Shown here one piece after another: positions 16,362 to 24,583 of a stretch of DNA of 64,000 nt. The DNA lies in contig JAVBLN010000004.1 in assembly GCA_031553495.1 (NCBI GenBank), positions 62,001 through 126,000 of the forward strand, written 5' to 3'. The translations under genes and the position numbers were made by a program. Position 1 is the first letter of the stretch, and the number at the start of each line of letters is the position of its first letter. The notes beneath the pieces are model-generated. The model was not told where the DNA came from and did not search any database. It was given only the letters and a program-made list of their open reading frames with translations. Source of the DNA: Pinibacter sp031553495. GTDB taxonomy: Bacteria; Bacteroidota; Bacteroidia; Chitinophagales; Chitinophagaceae.

Positions 16362-17433
16362 GGGCCACAACTCCCTCCACCAACTTAATATATAAATCAA
16401 TTCCGTTCTTTATCTCATCTAAATAAATATACTCATCCGCGGTGTGGCTTCTTGCTGAATCGCCAGGTCCCATTTTCAATGTTGGGAAAGGCATTAAAGC
16501 CTTGTCCGACGTAGTTGGAGATCCATAGTAACCTCTGCCAAGCGCTATACCCGCTTTCACAAGCGGATGATCCAAGGCAATTGAAGTTGACTTCATTCTT
16601 GTTGTACGCGGCTTAAACTGGCTTTGCAGGTTTTGCTTAAGCGCATCTAATATTTCATCAAATGTGTATAGTTCATTCACTCTTACATCAATCACAAATT
16701 TGCATTGTGCCGGAACTACATTATGTTGCTTATTATCTGTTTCTATAATTGTAACCGTCATGCGTGATTCGCCAAGCAAATCACTCACTTTCTCAAACTT
16801 GTAATTGCGTATCCAGTCAATATCTTCAAGTGCTTTATACAAAGCGTTTTCACCTTCATTGCGTGCAGCGTGCCCGGCGCGGCCTTCGGCTGTACAATCA
16901 ATTACTAACAATCCTCTCTCTGCTACAGCCATTTCCATTTTAGTAGGTTCCCCCACAATACCAAAGTCAATATTTCCGAGGTATGGAAGCGCCAGTTCGA
17001 TACCGTTTACTCCGCTGATCTCTTCTTCCGCGCTTGCTGCGAAAACTATATTATAGCTGATATCCTTTCTATCATAAAAATGCAGGAAAGTTGTCATTAA
17101 GGAAACCAAACACCCACCGGCATCATTGCTGCCCAGCCCGAACAATTTTCCATCTTTTATTACAGGAGTGAATGGATCAAGCGTGTAGCCTTTATTGGGT
17201 TTTACCGTATCGTGATGAGAATTCAACAACATAGTTGGCTTAGAAACATCGTAGTGCAGATTCTTCGCATATACATTATTGCCAATTCTCTCATGAGGTA
17301 TTTTATTATCCTCAAAAAATTTTGAAATTAATCCGGCTGTATCATTTTCCTCTTTCGAAAAAGAAGGCGTACTGATCAATTGCTTCAATAAAGCGATCGC
17401 TTTCTCCGATAGTTGTTCTACTGAATTATTCAT
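16351..17433 (-). CDS. argE: M20 deacylase of arginine pathway (ArgE-like)
   Basis: 360-residue M20 metallopeptidase. Metal ligands are seen in order: H74-x-D region NSHHD (72-76), D104 in GSNDAGG, E136-E138 in SAEEE, and a C-terminal His in ARSHTADEY. It would remove the N-acyl group from N-acylcitrulline (after ArgF') or N-acylornithine. The ATG at 17433 overlaps the argB stop by 8 bp, indicating translational coupling; longer starts (17460, 17493) are possible. The last residues (ARSR) are encoded by the arm of the downstream repeat cassette. Confidence 0.85.
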   Translation of the reverse strand: MNNSVEQLSEKAIALLKQLISTPSFSKEENDTAGLISKFFEDNKIPHERIGNNVYAKNLHYDVSKPTMLLNSHHDTVKPNKGYTLDPFTPVIKDGKLFGLGSNDAGGCLVSLMTTFLHFYDRKDISYNIVFAASAEEEISGVNGIELALPYLGNIDFGIVGEPTKMEMAVAERGLLVIDCTAEGRAGHAARNEGENALYKALEDIDWIRNYKFEKVSDLLGESRMTVTIIETDNKQHNVVPAQCKFVIDVRVNELYTFDEILDALKQNLQSQFKPRTTRMKSTSIALDHPLVKAGIALGRGYYGSPTTSDKALMPFPTLKMGPGDSARSHTADEYIYLDEIKNGIDLYIKLVEGVVARSR

Positions 17434-18259
17434 GTAAAATTGTTGTTCCGGCGTTGCCATTAAGAATTTGATGTAATTGTTCAGCCTTGCCAATGATCAC
17501 TCGTGCCACGCCGCTATTCAACGCCGCAAAGGCATTATCGAGCTTGGGAATCATACCGGCAAAAATGAGTTGCTTTTCTTTGAGTTGCTTGTATGATGCA
17601 GGGTTGATAGTTTTTATAGCAGTACTATCATCTTCCGCATCAAGCAAAACTCCGCTTTTCTCAAATGAATAAACCAGGTCCACTTTATAAATACTACTTA
17701 GCGCTTTCGCGGTTTCCTGCGCAATTGTGTCGGCATTGGTGTTCAGCAGTTGCCCATTACCATCTTGCGTAATCGGCGCCAATACCACAGCCATATTTTG
17801 TTCCAATAAACTTTTTAGCAAGCTTGTGTTCACCATATCTACATCTCCTACAAATCCGTAATCAATAGTTGGATGAATTCTTTTATGTGCCTTTATCACA
17901 TTTCCATCTGCACCGCTTAAGCCAATGGCATTGCAATTATTCGCCTGCAACTGAGCCACAATATTTTTATTAATAGCGCCGGCATATACCATCGTTACGA
18001 TCTTCAAAGTTTCCGCATCAGTAATTCTTCTGCCATCAATCATTTGCTGTTCTACACCAAGCTGCGCTGCTAGTTTTGTTGCCAGCTTTCCACCGCCATG
18101 CACAAGGATTTTTTTTCCTTCTATGGCCGCAAAATCTTTTAGAAAAGCAGTGAGCTTTACTTCATCATCAATAATGTTTCCGCCTATTTTTATAACGACA
18201 GCCCCCTGTCCCTCGAAGGGGGAACTCAGGTCAGGCTTACTAGTTTTTTTTTCATGCAT
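17426..18259 (-). CDS. argB: N-acylglutamate kinase
   Basis: 277 residues from the ATG at 18259. Phosphorylates N-acetyl- (or N-succinyl-) glutamate. Amino-acid-kinase motifs: VIKIGGNIIDDE near the N-terminus, LVHGGGKLATKLA, and GLSGADGN. Family members usually start just before IKIGG; here about 20 extra residues precede it, and the portion reading SSPFEGQGAV is encoded by a 26-bp repeat (18201-18226) also found in argF'. A TTG start at 18301 is a weaker alternative. Overlaps argE by 8 bp. Confidence 0.92.
   Translation of the reverse strand: MHEKKTSKPDLSSPFEGQGAVVIKIGGNIIDDEVKLTAFLKDFAAIEGKKILVHGGGKLATKLAAQLGVEQQMIDGRRITDAETLKIVTMVYAGAINKNIVAQLQANNCNAIGLSGADGNVIKAHKRIHPTIDYGFVGDVDMVNTSLLKSLLEQNMAVVLAPITQDGNGQLLNTNADTIAQETAKALSSIYKVDLVYSFEKSGVLLDAEDDSTAIKTINPASYKQLKEKQLIFAGMIPKLDNAFAALNSGVARVIIGKAEQLHQILNGNAGTTILHE
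18201..18226 (+). repeat. G/C-rich 26-bp inverted repeat inside argB
   Basis: Contains GTCCCTCGAAGGGGGAACT. Matches the reverse complement of 18701-18726 at 25 of 26 positions and encodes part of the ArgB N-terminus. Confidence 0.8.
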
Positions 18260-18332
18260 ACTTTTAATAAAATATTTTTTTAACCCCCTGTTTATTTTCA
18301 AGCTCGTTTATTCCTCGCTTTTATTTTTATGA

Positions 18333-18400
18333 ACCCGACGGTAGTACTACTATTAAGCATCGTTGCGTCGCACTCTTGTACTGAAGTAATGCTATTCAGC
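18333..18400 (+). repeat. R1 repeat, forward, GCGTCGCACTC core
   Basis: ACCCGACGG end, TTAAGCATCGTTGCGTCGCA core, GTAATGCTATTCAGC end. Confidence 0.75.
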
Positions 18401-18473
18401 AAAGCAAACCATTCATCCATAAATCTATGCTGTTTGAATCATTTGAAAGTGTTGTTTCTAAATCCCACCGCCG

Positions 18474-18539
18474 CCATGAAATACTACAGATGAAGTGCTT
18501 GCGACGCAACGATGATGCCATGAAAAACTACTGCCGGTA
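18474..18539 (-). repeat. R1 repeat, reverse, GATGATGCCATG variant
   Basis: Carries TTGCGACGCAACGATGATG followed by CCATGAAA and a CTGCCGGTA end. The same variant occurs at 35587-35653 and 59329-59393. Confidence 0.65.
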
Positions 18540-18693
18540 CCAAAAATTACTAACGCTATAACCTCTTAAAAAAAATTTATAAACAAATTCGTTTATTCTT
18601 ATCTGTTAGTTTTTTTATTGAACAGTACGAAAGCTTCTGAAAAGAACCGATCAAACTTAATCATAAAAAAAGTACATTTCAAACTACCCTTCT

Positions 18694-19677
18694 CTACCTA
18701 AGTTCCCCCTTCGGGGGACAGGGGGCCAGTATCTCCGCTATCACCGCTTGTGCGGCCCATACGCGGTTGGCGGCCTCCTGGGTTACGATGCTGTTGGGAC
18801 TATCAAGTACTTCATCACTTAACTCAACATTTCGTCTAACCGGCAGGCAATGCATTACTTTAGCGTTGTTTGTAAGTTTTAGCTTATCGCAAGTAAGCAT
18901 CCATTGAGGATCGTTCTCGTAAATCTTTCCATAGTCGGTGTAAGTGCTCCAGTTTTTTACATACACAAAGTCGGCATCTTTCAAAGCTTCATCCTGATCA
19001 AGCGTTATGGTTGCACCTTTTGTAAACTGTTCTGCCAGTTCATAATCTTCCGGATGCGTGATTACAAAATCAGCTTCGCCCCATGCGATCACCCACTCAG
19101 CAAAACTGTTTGCAACGCACTGCGGCAAAGGCTTTACATGTGGCGCCCACGTCAAAACTATTTTAGGTTTGCGATTTATTTTTTGAGCTTGTAAGCTTTC
19201 CTGTATTGTAATAATATCTGTAAATGATTGCAAGGGATGCAGTGTAGCGCTTTCCAGGCTTATTACAGGAACACCTGCATATTTCATAAACTGTGTAATA
19301 AACAATTCGCTATAATCGTCTTCCTTGTTTTTCAAGGAAGGAAATGTTCGAATACAAAGAATATCAAAATAACTTCCAAGAATTGGGGCGGCATCCTTCA
19401 CGTGCTCTACGGTGTTGCCACTCATAATGGCTCCCTCTTCAAACTCCAATGCCCAGCCTTCTTTATCTACATTAAAAACAATTGCTTCCATCCCCAGGTT
19501 CTTCGCTGCTACCTGCGTACTCAACCTTGTACGTAAACTTGGGTTTAGAAACAACAATCCAATACGCTTGTTCTTTCCTAAATTTTGCGCCATTAAAGGG
19601 TTCGCTTTAAAAGCAAGCGCATTTTTTACCAAAGCATTGATGTCTGTAACATCACGAACGGAAGTAAAATTTTTCAT
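18694..19677 (-). CDS. argF': N-acylornithine carbamoyltransferase (succinyl type predicted)
   Basis: 327-residue carbamoyltransferase of the AOTCase/SOTCase group, not classical ArgF. Carbamoyl-phosphate motif SLRTR (47-51), HPLQS, TWAPH and HCLPVRR are all present. Aligned from memory with Bacteroides fragilis SOTCase, its substrate-specificity residue Pro90 is Val here (GNTVEH, 88-92). In Xanthomonas AOTCase the same position is Glu92, and changing it to Val or Pro converts the enzyme to the succinylornithine form. The last ten residues (APCPPKGELR) come from a genomic repeat. Between argD and argB. Confidence 0.92.
   Translation of the reverse strand: MKNFTSVRDVTDINALVKNALAFKANPLMAQNLGKNKRIGLLFLNPSLRTRLSTQVAAKNLGMEAIVFNVDKEGWALEFEEGAIMSGNTVEHVKDAAPILGSYFDILCIRTFPSLKNKEDDYSELFITQFMKYAGVPVISLESATLHPLQSFTDIITIQESLQAQKINRKPKIVLTWAPHVKPLPQCVANSFAEWVIAWGEADFVITHPEDYELAEQFTKGATITLDQDEALKDADFVYVKNWSTYTDYGKIYENDPQWMLTCDKLKLTNNAKVMHCLPVRRNVELSDEVLDSPNSIVTQEAANRVWAAQAVIAEILAPCPPKGELR
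18701..18726 (-). repeat. G/C-rich 26-bp inverted repeat inside argF'
   Basis: Palindromic centre CCCCCTTCGGGGG. It encodes the ArgF' C-terminus and is the inverted partner of 18201-18226. Confidence 0.8.
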
Positions 19678-19752
19678 TCTTGTTATTTTTTTAGCACACT
19701 GATGACACCCGCCTGAATGACTTTAGTTGGGCAGGCTGATTGAACTGATGAA

Positions 19753-19793
19753 CTCTAGTTGTCCTACACCTTTGAGGTGTAGGACAACTAGAG
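19753..19793. repeat. REP-like hairpin, left of RAYT
   Basis: Perfect 18-bp stem, CTCTAGTTGTCCTACACC with its complement, around loop TTTGA. The inner core CCTACACC-TTTGA-GGTGTAGG is shared with three other copies in the window. Confidence 0.9.
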
Positions 19794-19798
19794 CGCAT

Positions 19799-20383
19799 TT
19801 ATTCAATTTCTCTCAATAGATCTTCATTTATCATTTTGTACGATTCTTCATAAAAAAAATCATTATTGATATCTATATATTCTTTTGCCAATTTCATATT
19901 ACAAATCTTTCCATTCCTTTTTCCACAATAATCGATAAAAGAAGAATACTGCCAATCTTCCATCTTTTCTACTAATCGGGCTCGTAAAGGATTTTGATGA
20001 ATATAATGAAAAGTTCTAATCACATAGTTTTCTTTATCCATTACACACTTCGCTCTTGTCTTTTGCTTAAATAAACTACCGATTGTTCCTGTTCTTTTAT
20101 TGATAGCTTTTGTATAAGAGCTTAAAAGCAATTTAATATTTTGAGAAAATTGCTGCCTTTCAAAACCTCCATCTTTAATTGTTATGGTAGAGTTTTCTGT
20201 TGCATACACTAAAAAATGAAAATGATTCGGCATTAAGCACCATGCAAGAATATCACAGCAAGGCAACAAATATTTATGAACTTTCCTGAGGAAATACAAG
20301 TAATTCTCCTCCTCAAAAAATACAAGCTCGTCCCTGTTGGCTTTATTGTAAACATGATAAATATTTCCTTCAATCAAATTCAT
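19799..20383 (-). CDS. REP-associated tyrosine transposase (RAYT, Y1 family)
   Basis: 194-residue single-strand HUH nuclease of the IS200/IS605-related RAYT group. The metal-binding HUH motif is H54-F-H56 in MPNHFHFLVY, and the catalytic tyrosine is most likely Tyr90 in LLSSYTKAINKR, followed by GSLFKQK, the RAYT equivalent of GxLWQ. The YIHQNPLRARLV block near 144-155 is typical. RAYTs cut and join their cognate REP hairpins, and matching hairpins flank this gene directly. The ORF is intact. Stop codon lies 6 bp from the left hairpin. Confidence 0.92.
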   Translation of the reverse strand: MNLIEGNIYHVYNKANRDELVFFEEENYLYFLRKVHKYLLPCCDILAWCLMPNHFHFLVYATENSTITIKDGGFERQQFSQNIKLLLSSYTKAINKRTGTIGSLFKQKTRAKCVMDKENYVIRTFHYIHQNPLRARLVEKMEDWQYSSFIDYCGKRNGKICNMKLAKEYIDINNDFFYEESYKMINEDLLREIE

Positions 20384-20410
20384 TGAGTTATATTTTTATA
20401 GGGTCTGCAA

Positions 20411-20443
20411 AGCTGTCCTACACCTTTGAGGTGTAGGACAGCT
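20411..20443. repeat. REP-like hairpin, right of RAYT
   Basis: 14-bp perfect stem AGCTGTCCTACACC with its complement, loop TTTGA. Outer arm differs from the left copy but keeps pairing. Confidence 0.9.
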
Positions 20444-20540
20444 CACATACATGCACTTTAAAAAAATCAGTGCAAATCAGTCCAATCAGCCTGCCCGACT
20501 AAAGTCATTCAGGCGGATGTCATCAGTGTGCTCACTTCTT

Positions 20541-21671
20541 TTATTGCAATTCGGCTTTCAAAGCACTCAAAAATTGATCAGCTTCTTTCATACCGATGTT
20601 CAATGCCGGTAAAAGTCTTATTACATAAGGCTTTGCTTCACCGGTAAAAATTTTATGTTTGAACAAAAGATTCTTCTTTACGTCTTTTAATTCTTCCGGC
20701 AGATCAATGCCTATCATCAGTCCCTTCCCTCTTACTTCTTTTATTTTCGGCAACTTTTTTAGTTCACTCATCAGATAGTTTCCAACTGCTTCTGCATTTT
20801 GTACCAGTTTATCCTGTTCTATAATTTCCAATACAGCTAACGCTGCCGCACATGCGAGGTGATTGCCACCAAAGGTAGTTCCTAACATTCCATACTTGGG
20901 ATGAAGTTTTGGTGCTATGGAAATTCCGGCAACAGGAAAACCATTACCCATACCTTTAGCCATAGAATATATATCAGCATTTACTCCGCTATGATCGTGC
21001 GAATAAAATTTACCGCTTCTTCCATAACCACACTGCACACTATCGGCAATGAACACACTATTATACTCATCACACAGGTTACGAATTGTTCGCAAAAATT
21101 CATCGCTTGCAACATTGATACCGCCTACACCTTGTATGCCTTCAATGATTACCGCACTTATCTCGTTGCCTTCTTTTTTGAAATGGTCTTCCAAAGCCTG
21201 CACATCATTAAACGGTAAGAAAGTAATATTAGGCGTTTCATTTACCGGTGCAACAATAGCCGGATTATCAGTAGTAGCAACAGCCAAAGAAGTTCTGCCG
21301 TGAAATGCTTTGCTGAAAGCGATAACTTTTTTTCTTCCATTATAGAAAGAAGCGAGCTTTAATGCATTCTCATTTGCCTCAGCGCCGGAATTGCAAAGAA
21401 ATATTTGGTAATCTTCTTTACCGGAAACCTTGCCAAGCTTTTCAGCAAGCTCTACCTGCAAAGGAATTTTTATGGAGTTAGAGTAAAAACCAACTTTATG
21501 CAATTGATCTTCTATTCGCTTAACATAGTGTGGATTTGTATGTCCTATGGAAATCACAGCGTGACCACCGTATAGATCAAGATACTCCTGTCCTTCTTCA
21601 TCCCACACAGAAGAACCAAGAGCCTTCACAATAGTAATGTCGTTAAGCGGATAAACGTCAAAAAGTTTCAT
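20541..21671 (-). CDS. argD: N-acylornithine aminotransferase
   Basis: 376-residue class III PLP aminotransferase that converts N-acylglutamate semialdehyde to N-acylornithine. Landmarks: NSGAEAN (94-100) binding the cofactor phosphate, Asp210 in FIADSVQ pairing with the pyridine ring, and the Schiff-base Lys239 in YSMAKGMGNGFP. Usual length is ~380-400, so complete. Lies between the gene-less inverted repeat next to argC and the RAYT module. Confidence 0.95.
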   Translation of the reverse strand: MKLFDVYPLNDITIVKALGSSVWDEEGQEYLDLYGGHAVISIGHTNPHYVKRIEDQLHKVGFYSNSIKIPLQVELAEKLGKVSGKEDYQIFLCNSGAEANENALKLASFYNGRKKVIAFSKAFHGRTSLAVATTDNPAIVAPVNETPNITFLPFNDVQALEDHFKKEGNEISAVIIEGIQGVGGINVASDEFLRTIRNLCDEYNSVFIADSVQCGYGRSGKFYSHDHSGVNADIYSMAKGMGNGFPVAGISIAPKLHPKYGMLGTTFGGNHLACAAALAVLEIIEQDKLVQNAEAVGNYLMSELKKLPKIKEVRGKGLMIGIDLPEELKDVKKNLLFKHKIFTGEAKPYVIRLLPALNIGMKEADQFLSALKAELQ

Positions 21672-21685
21672 GTTGTAGTTTTTTT

Positions 21686-21822
21686 AGCACACAGATGACG
21701 CGGATTTGACTGATAACCACTGATTTTTTATTTCACGCAAAGTTGCATAAGAAGCAAAGGCGCATAAGAAAACCAAATTAATTATCTGCGCAAATCAGTC
21801 CAATCAGTGTCATCTGTGTGCT
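21686..21822. mobile_element. Miniature inverted-repeat element between argC and argD
   Basis: Arms AGCACACAGATGACGCGG (21686-) and its near complement ending CATCTGTGTGCT (-21822) enclose ~70 bp with CACGCAAAGTTGCATAAG-type words and no gene. The ends are related to the outer repeats of the RAYT module, so this looks like a non-autonomous relative. It stops 2 bp short of the argC stop codon. Confidence 0.65.
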
Positions 21823-21824
21823 CT

Positions 21825-22811
21825 CTAAAAATAATTTGCCTTCAGTTTAAGCCCGGCACATTCATCCAATCCGAACATAAGGTTCATGTTCTGAACCGCT
21901 TGTCCTGATGCGCCTTTCAATAAATTATCTACAATGGAATGCACCACCAGTTTGCTGCCAACTTTTTCAAGTTGAATAATGCATTTATTTGTATTCACAG
22001 CCTGCTTTAAGAAAACCGGCTCTTTGCTAACTATAGTAAACGGATCATCTGCATAGAAGGTTTCATACATTTCAACAAGCGCGGCTTCACTCAATTCGCA
22101 ATGAATTTGAGAACTAATGAAAATGCCTCTTGTAAAATCTCCTCGCCATGGTATAAAGCTCAATTCTATTTCTGTACCGGGCTGCAGTTGATTAAGCGAT
22201 TGTCCAATCTCTTTTAAATGCTGATGAGTTAATGTTTTGTAGGCTTGTATATTATTAGCACGCCAGCTAAAATGCGATGTTGCGGCCAGGCTTTGTCCTG
22301 CGCCTGTTGATCCGGTAATGCCTGTTGAATACACTTCATCAAGCAAGTGCGCTTGTGCAAGGGGTAACAAGCCTAACTGTATCGCTGTAGCAAAACAGCC
22401 GGGATTAGCGATGTTCTGCGCTTTTCTAATTTCATCTTTATTCAACTCCGGCAAGCCATATACAAAGGCGTGACCATTTATCGAAACACGTTCATTATTA
22501 TTATGCAAACGAAAATCCTGCGAAAGATCGATGATCCTGCTGCCTTTTAAAAAATCAGCATATTCATCCACAAACTTCTTTGCTTCACCATGACCTACAC
22601 ATAAAAAAACAACATCTGCTTTTTTATCAAGCGAGTTGGTAAATTCGAGTTTTGTTTCTCCTATTAAATCCTGATGAACCGTATAAACAGGTTTACCGGC
22701 ATTGCTCTTACTATGTATGTATAAAATTTCAGCCTGCGGATGATTGATCAGTAAACGGATCAGTTCTCCACCTGTATAACCTGCTCCGCCGATGATGCCA
22801 ACTTTAATCAT
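21825..22811 (-). CDS. argC: N-acyl-gamma-glutamyl-phosphate reductase
   Basis: 328-residue NADPH-dependent reductase of N-acylglutamyl phosphate. N-terminal GGAGYTGGEL (8-17) nucleotide site; catalytic Cys139 in NPGCFAT; dimerisation domain follows. Length fits the shorter ArgC class. The ATG (22809-22811) lies at the edge of the ATGAGTT-type arm of cassette 2, so the cassette boundary coincides with the start codon. Confidence 0.95.
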   Translation of the reverse strand: MIKVGIIGGAGYTGGELIRLLINHPQAEILYIHSKSNAGKPVYTVHQDLIGETKLEFTNSLDKKADVVFLCVGHGEAKKFVDEYADFLKGSRIIDLSQDFRLHNNNERVSINGHAFVYGLPELNKDEIRKAQNIANPGCFATAIQLGLLPLAQAHLLDEVYSTGITGSTGAGQSLAATSHFSWRANNIQAYKTLTHQHLKEIGQSLNQLQPGTEIELSFIPWRGDFTRGIFISSQIHCELSEAALVEMYETFYADDPFTIVSKEPVFLKQAVNTNKCIIQLEKVGSKLVVHSIVDNLLKGASGQAVQNMNLMFGLDECAGLKLKANYF

Positions 22812-23293
22812 GAGTTATGAGTTGTGAGTTATGAGTTATGAGTCGTTTCAACTTCTCTATTTTTTTTCCTTACTGTATTTATTAAAGCAATTAACATTCC
22901 TTTAATTTCATTGGCATCGTTACTCAGCCTGTCAAACTTTGCATCTTCCATATATCCCAAGTCCTTTGCAAGCATGGTAAAATAAGCGGCTTCATTTACA
23001 GAGCCCAAGCCAATATTTAGAAACTGAGCAAATTCTTTATTTGATGATCTTCCACATCCTTCTGCAATGTTTGCGGCAATTGAACTCGAAGCTCTCCTTA
23101 ATTGGTTTGTTAATCCAAATAACTCGTCTTTAGGAAATAATTTCGATACATGATAAACATCTAAAGTGAATACATGAGCTTTCTGCCAAACTTTAAGTCT
23201 TTTGTAGTCCTGCATAGGATAATAAGTTTAATACAATGAAGGTATAAGTTTTCCGAACAAAACACTCATCACTCAAAACTCAAAACTCATCAC
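22810..23293. mobile_element. Four-helix-bundle cassette 2 with inverted AACTCAT arms
   Basis: Left arm 22810-22843 (ATGAGTTATGAGTTGTGAG type) and right arm 23262-23293 (its inverted counterpart, CACTCAAAACTCAAAACTC type) enclose the gene at 22829-23215. The argG stop codon (23290-23292) lies in the right arm and the argC start codon touches the left arm. Confidence 0.65.
22829..23215 (-). CDS. Four helix bundle protein (23S intervening-sequence family)
   Basis: 128-residue member of the same family as the protein at 15927-16292, with better family matches: YKRLKVWQKAHVFTLDVY at the start, the QLRRASSSIAANIAEGCGR block (38-56) and FLNIGLGSVNEAAYF. The last residues (THNS) read into the repeat arm. 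Only distantly similar to the first copy, so these are independent insertions rather than a recent duplication. Function unknown. Confidence 0.88.
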   Translation of the reverse strand: MQDYKRLKVWQKAHVFTLDVYHVSKLFPKDELFGLTNQLRRASSSIAANIAEGCGRSSNKEFAQFLNIGLGSVNEAAYFTMLAKDLGYMEDAKFDRLSNDANEIKGMLIALINTVRKKNREVETTHNS

Positions 23294-24483
23294 TTCCCTC
23301 CATTCACTTGCTGCCAAATCGCCGTTTGGTTGCCAAATATTTTTGAGAAGCCTCTTACGTCTTCACCGCTCCAACCATTGTTCATTTCGCCATACTTGCC
23401 AAACTTACTGCTCATTAAATCGTATGGAGATTCAATTCCTATTACCTGGAAACGGTAAGGCGCTAAATGCACATATACATCGCCGGTAACATTTTGTTGC
23501 GATTGCGTAAAGTAAGCTTCAATATCACGCATTACAGGATCCAGTATTTGCCCTTCGTGTAGCCAGTTGCCATAAAATTGTGCCAATTGATCTTTCCAAT
23601 TCAGTTGCCATTTTGTAAGCACATTTTTTTCAAGTGCATGGTGTGCTTTCAGTATAACCATAGGCGCGGCCGCTTCAAATCCCACACGGCCTTTAATACC
23701 AATAATCGTATCACCCACGTGAATGTCGCGACCAATGCCATATCCACCGGCAATGCTTTGCAGGTATTGAATAGCTTCAGTTGGGTGATCGAAAGATTTA
23801 TCGTTTACTTTAGTAAGCTCTCCTTTTTCAAAATGCAGTTTCACTTCTTCTTCACCAGTCTTCGTTACTTGTGTTGGCCATGCGTTTTCAGGCAGCATAC
23901 CTTTTGAAGTAAGTGTTTCTCTTCCGCCCACACTTGTTCCCCACAAACCTTTATTAATGGAGTATGCGGCTTTTTCAAAATTCATTTCAATGCCTTTGCC
24001 TTTCAGGTAAGTAATTTCTTCTTCACGGCTGAGGCGCATATCACGTATGGGAGTAATAATTTCCACACCGGGAATCATAATATGAAACACCATATCAAAA
24101 CGCACCTGGTCGTTTCCCGCTCCGGTACTTCCATGCGCTACCGCATCAGCATTCAGTTTTTTTGCATGTTCTGCTATATGCAAAGCCTGGCTAAGCCTTT
24201 CAGCGCTCACACTCAGCGGATATGTATTATTCTTCAGCACATTGCCAAAAACAAGGTATTTAATGATGTTGTCATAATAACCTTTTACAGCGTTTACAGT
24301 AGTATGCGTTTTCACACCCAGTTTGTAAGCGTGCTGTTCAATATGTTTCAGTTCGTCTTCAGTAAAACCACCAGTATTTACAATTACACTGTGCACTTCA
24401 TAACCTTTGTCTTCGCCCAGGTATTTTACGCAATAAGTGGTATCCAATCCGCCACTAAAACCAAGAACAATTTTTTTTGACAT
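23290..24483 (-). CDS. argG: Argininosuccinate synthase
   Basis: 397 residues from the ATG at 24483 (MSKKIVLGF); the upstream in-frame ATG at 24522 adds unconserved residues. Joins citrulline and aspartate using ATP. The PP-loop ATP motif SGGLDTT (10-16) and STGAGNDQVRFD block are clear. The FSGGLDTTYCV form, with Cys after the loop, is the variant common in Bacteroidota. Followed by cassette 2 and argC. Confidence 0.96.
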   Translation of the reverse strand: MSKKIVLGFSGGLDTTYCVKYLGEDKGYEVHSVIVNTGGFTEDELKHIEQHAYKLGVKTHTTVNAVKGYYDNIIKYLVFGNVLKNNTYPLSVSAERLSQALHIAEHAKKLNADAVAHGSTGAGNDQVRFDMVFHIMIPGVEIITPIRDMRLSREEEITYLKGKGIEMNFEKAAYSINKGLWGTSVGGRETLTSKGMLPENAWPTQVTKTGEEEVKLHFEKGELTKVNDKSFDHPTEAIQYLQSIAGGYGIGRDIHVGDTIIGIKGRVGFEAAAPMVILKAHHALEKNVLTKWQLNWKDQLAQFYGNWLHEGQILDPVMRDIEAYFTQSQQNVTGDVYVHLAPYRFQVIGIESPYDLMSSKFGKYGEMNNGWSGEDVRGFSKIFGNQTAIWQQVNGGK

Positions 24484-24583
24484 GATTGTAGAATTTTTTA
24501 TTTCACGCATAGCTGCAAACAAGCAAAGTGCGCAAAGTTTTTATAAATCAAAATCGTATTTATTTTATCATTTCTTTTTATGA

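Larger units (their letters stand above)
18260..18693. other. Gap between argF' and argB with two R1 repeats
   Basis: 434 bp without a gene. It holds R1 copies at 18333-18400 (forward) and 18474-18539 (reverse), framed by the 26-bp inverted repeats that reach into both coding sequences. Confidence 0.6.
19693..20532. mobile_element. RAYT transposase module with nested inverted repeats
   Basis: Outer inverted repeats of ~57 bp (19693-19750 and about 20476-20532) share AGCACACTGATGACA, CCGCCTGAATGACTTTAGT and GGGCAGGCTGATTG. Just inside lie two REP-like hairpins (19753-19793, 20411-20443), and the Y1 transposase gene is in the centre. It is inserted between argD and argF' in the operon. Coordinates of outer ends are accurate to a few bases. 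Confidence 0.8.

Noticed and set aside
15881..16366. CCAGTAG tracts as a CRISPR array
   Set aside because: Units are 7 bp and contiguous, with no spacers and no cas genes.
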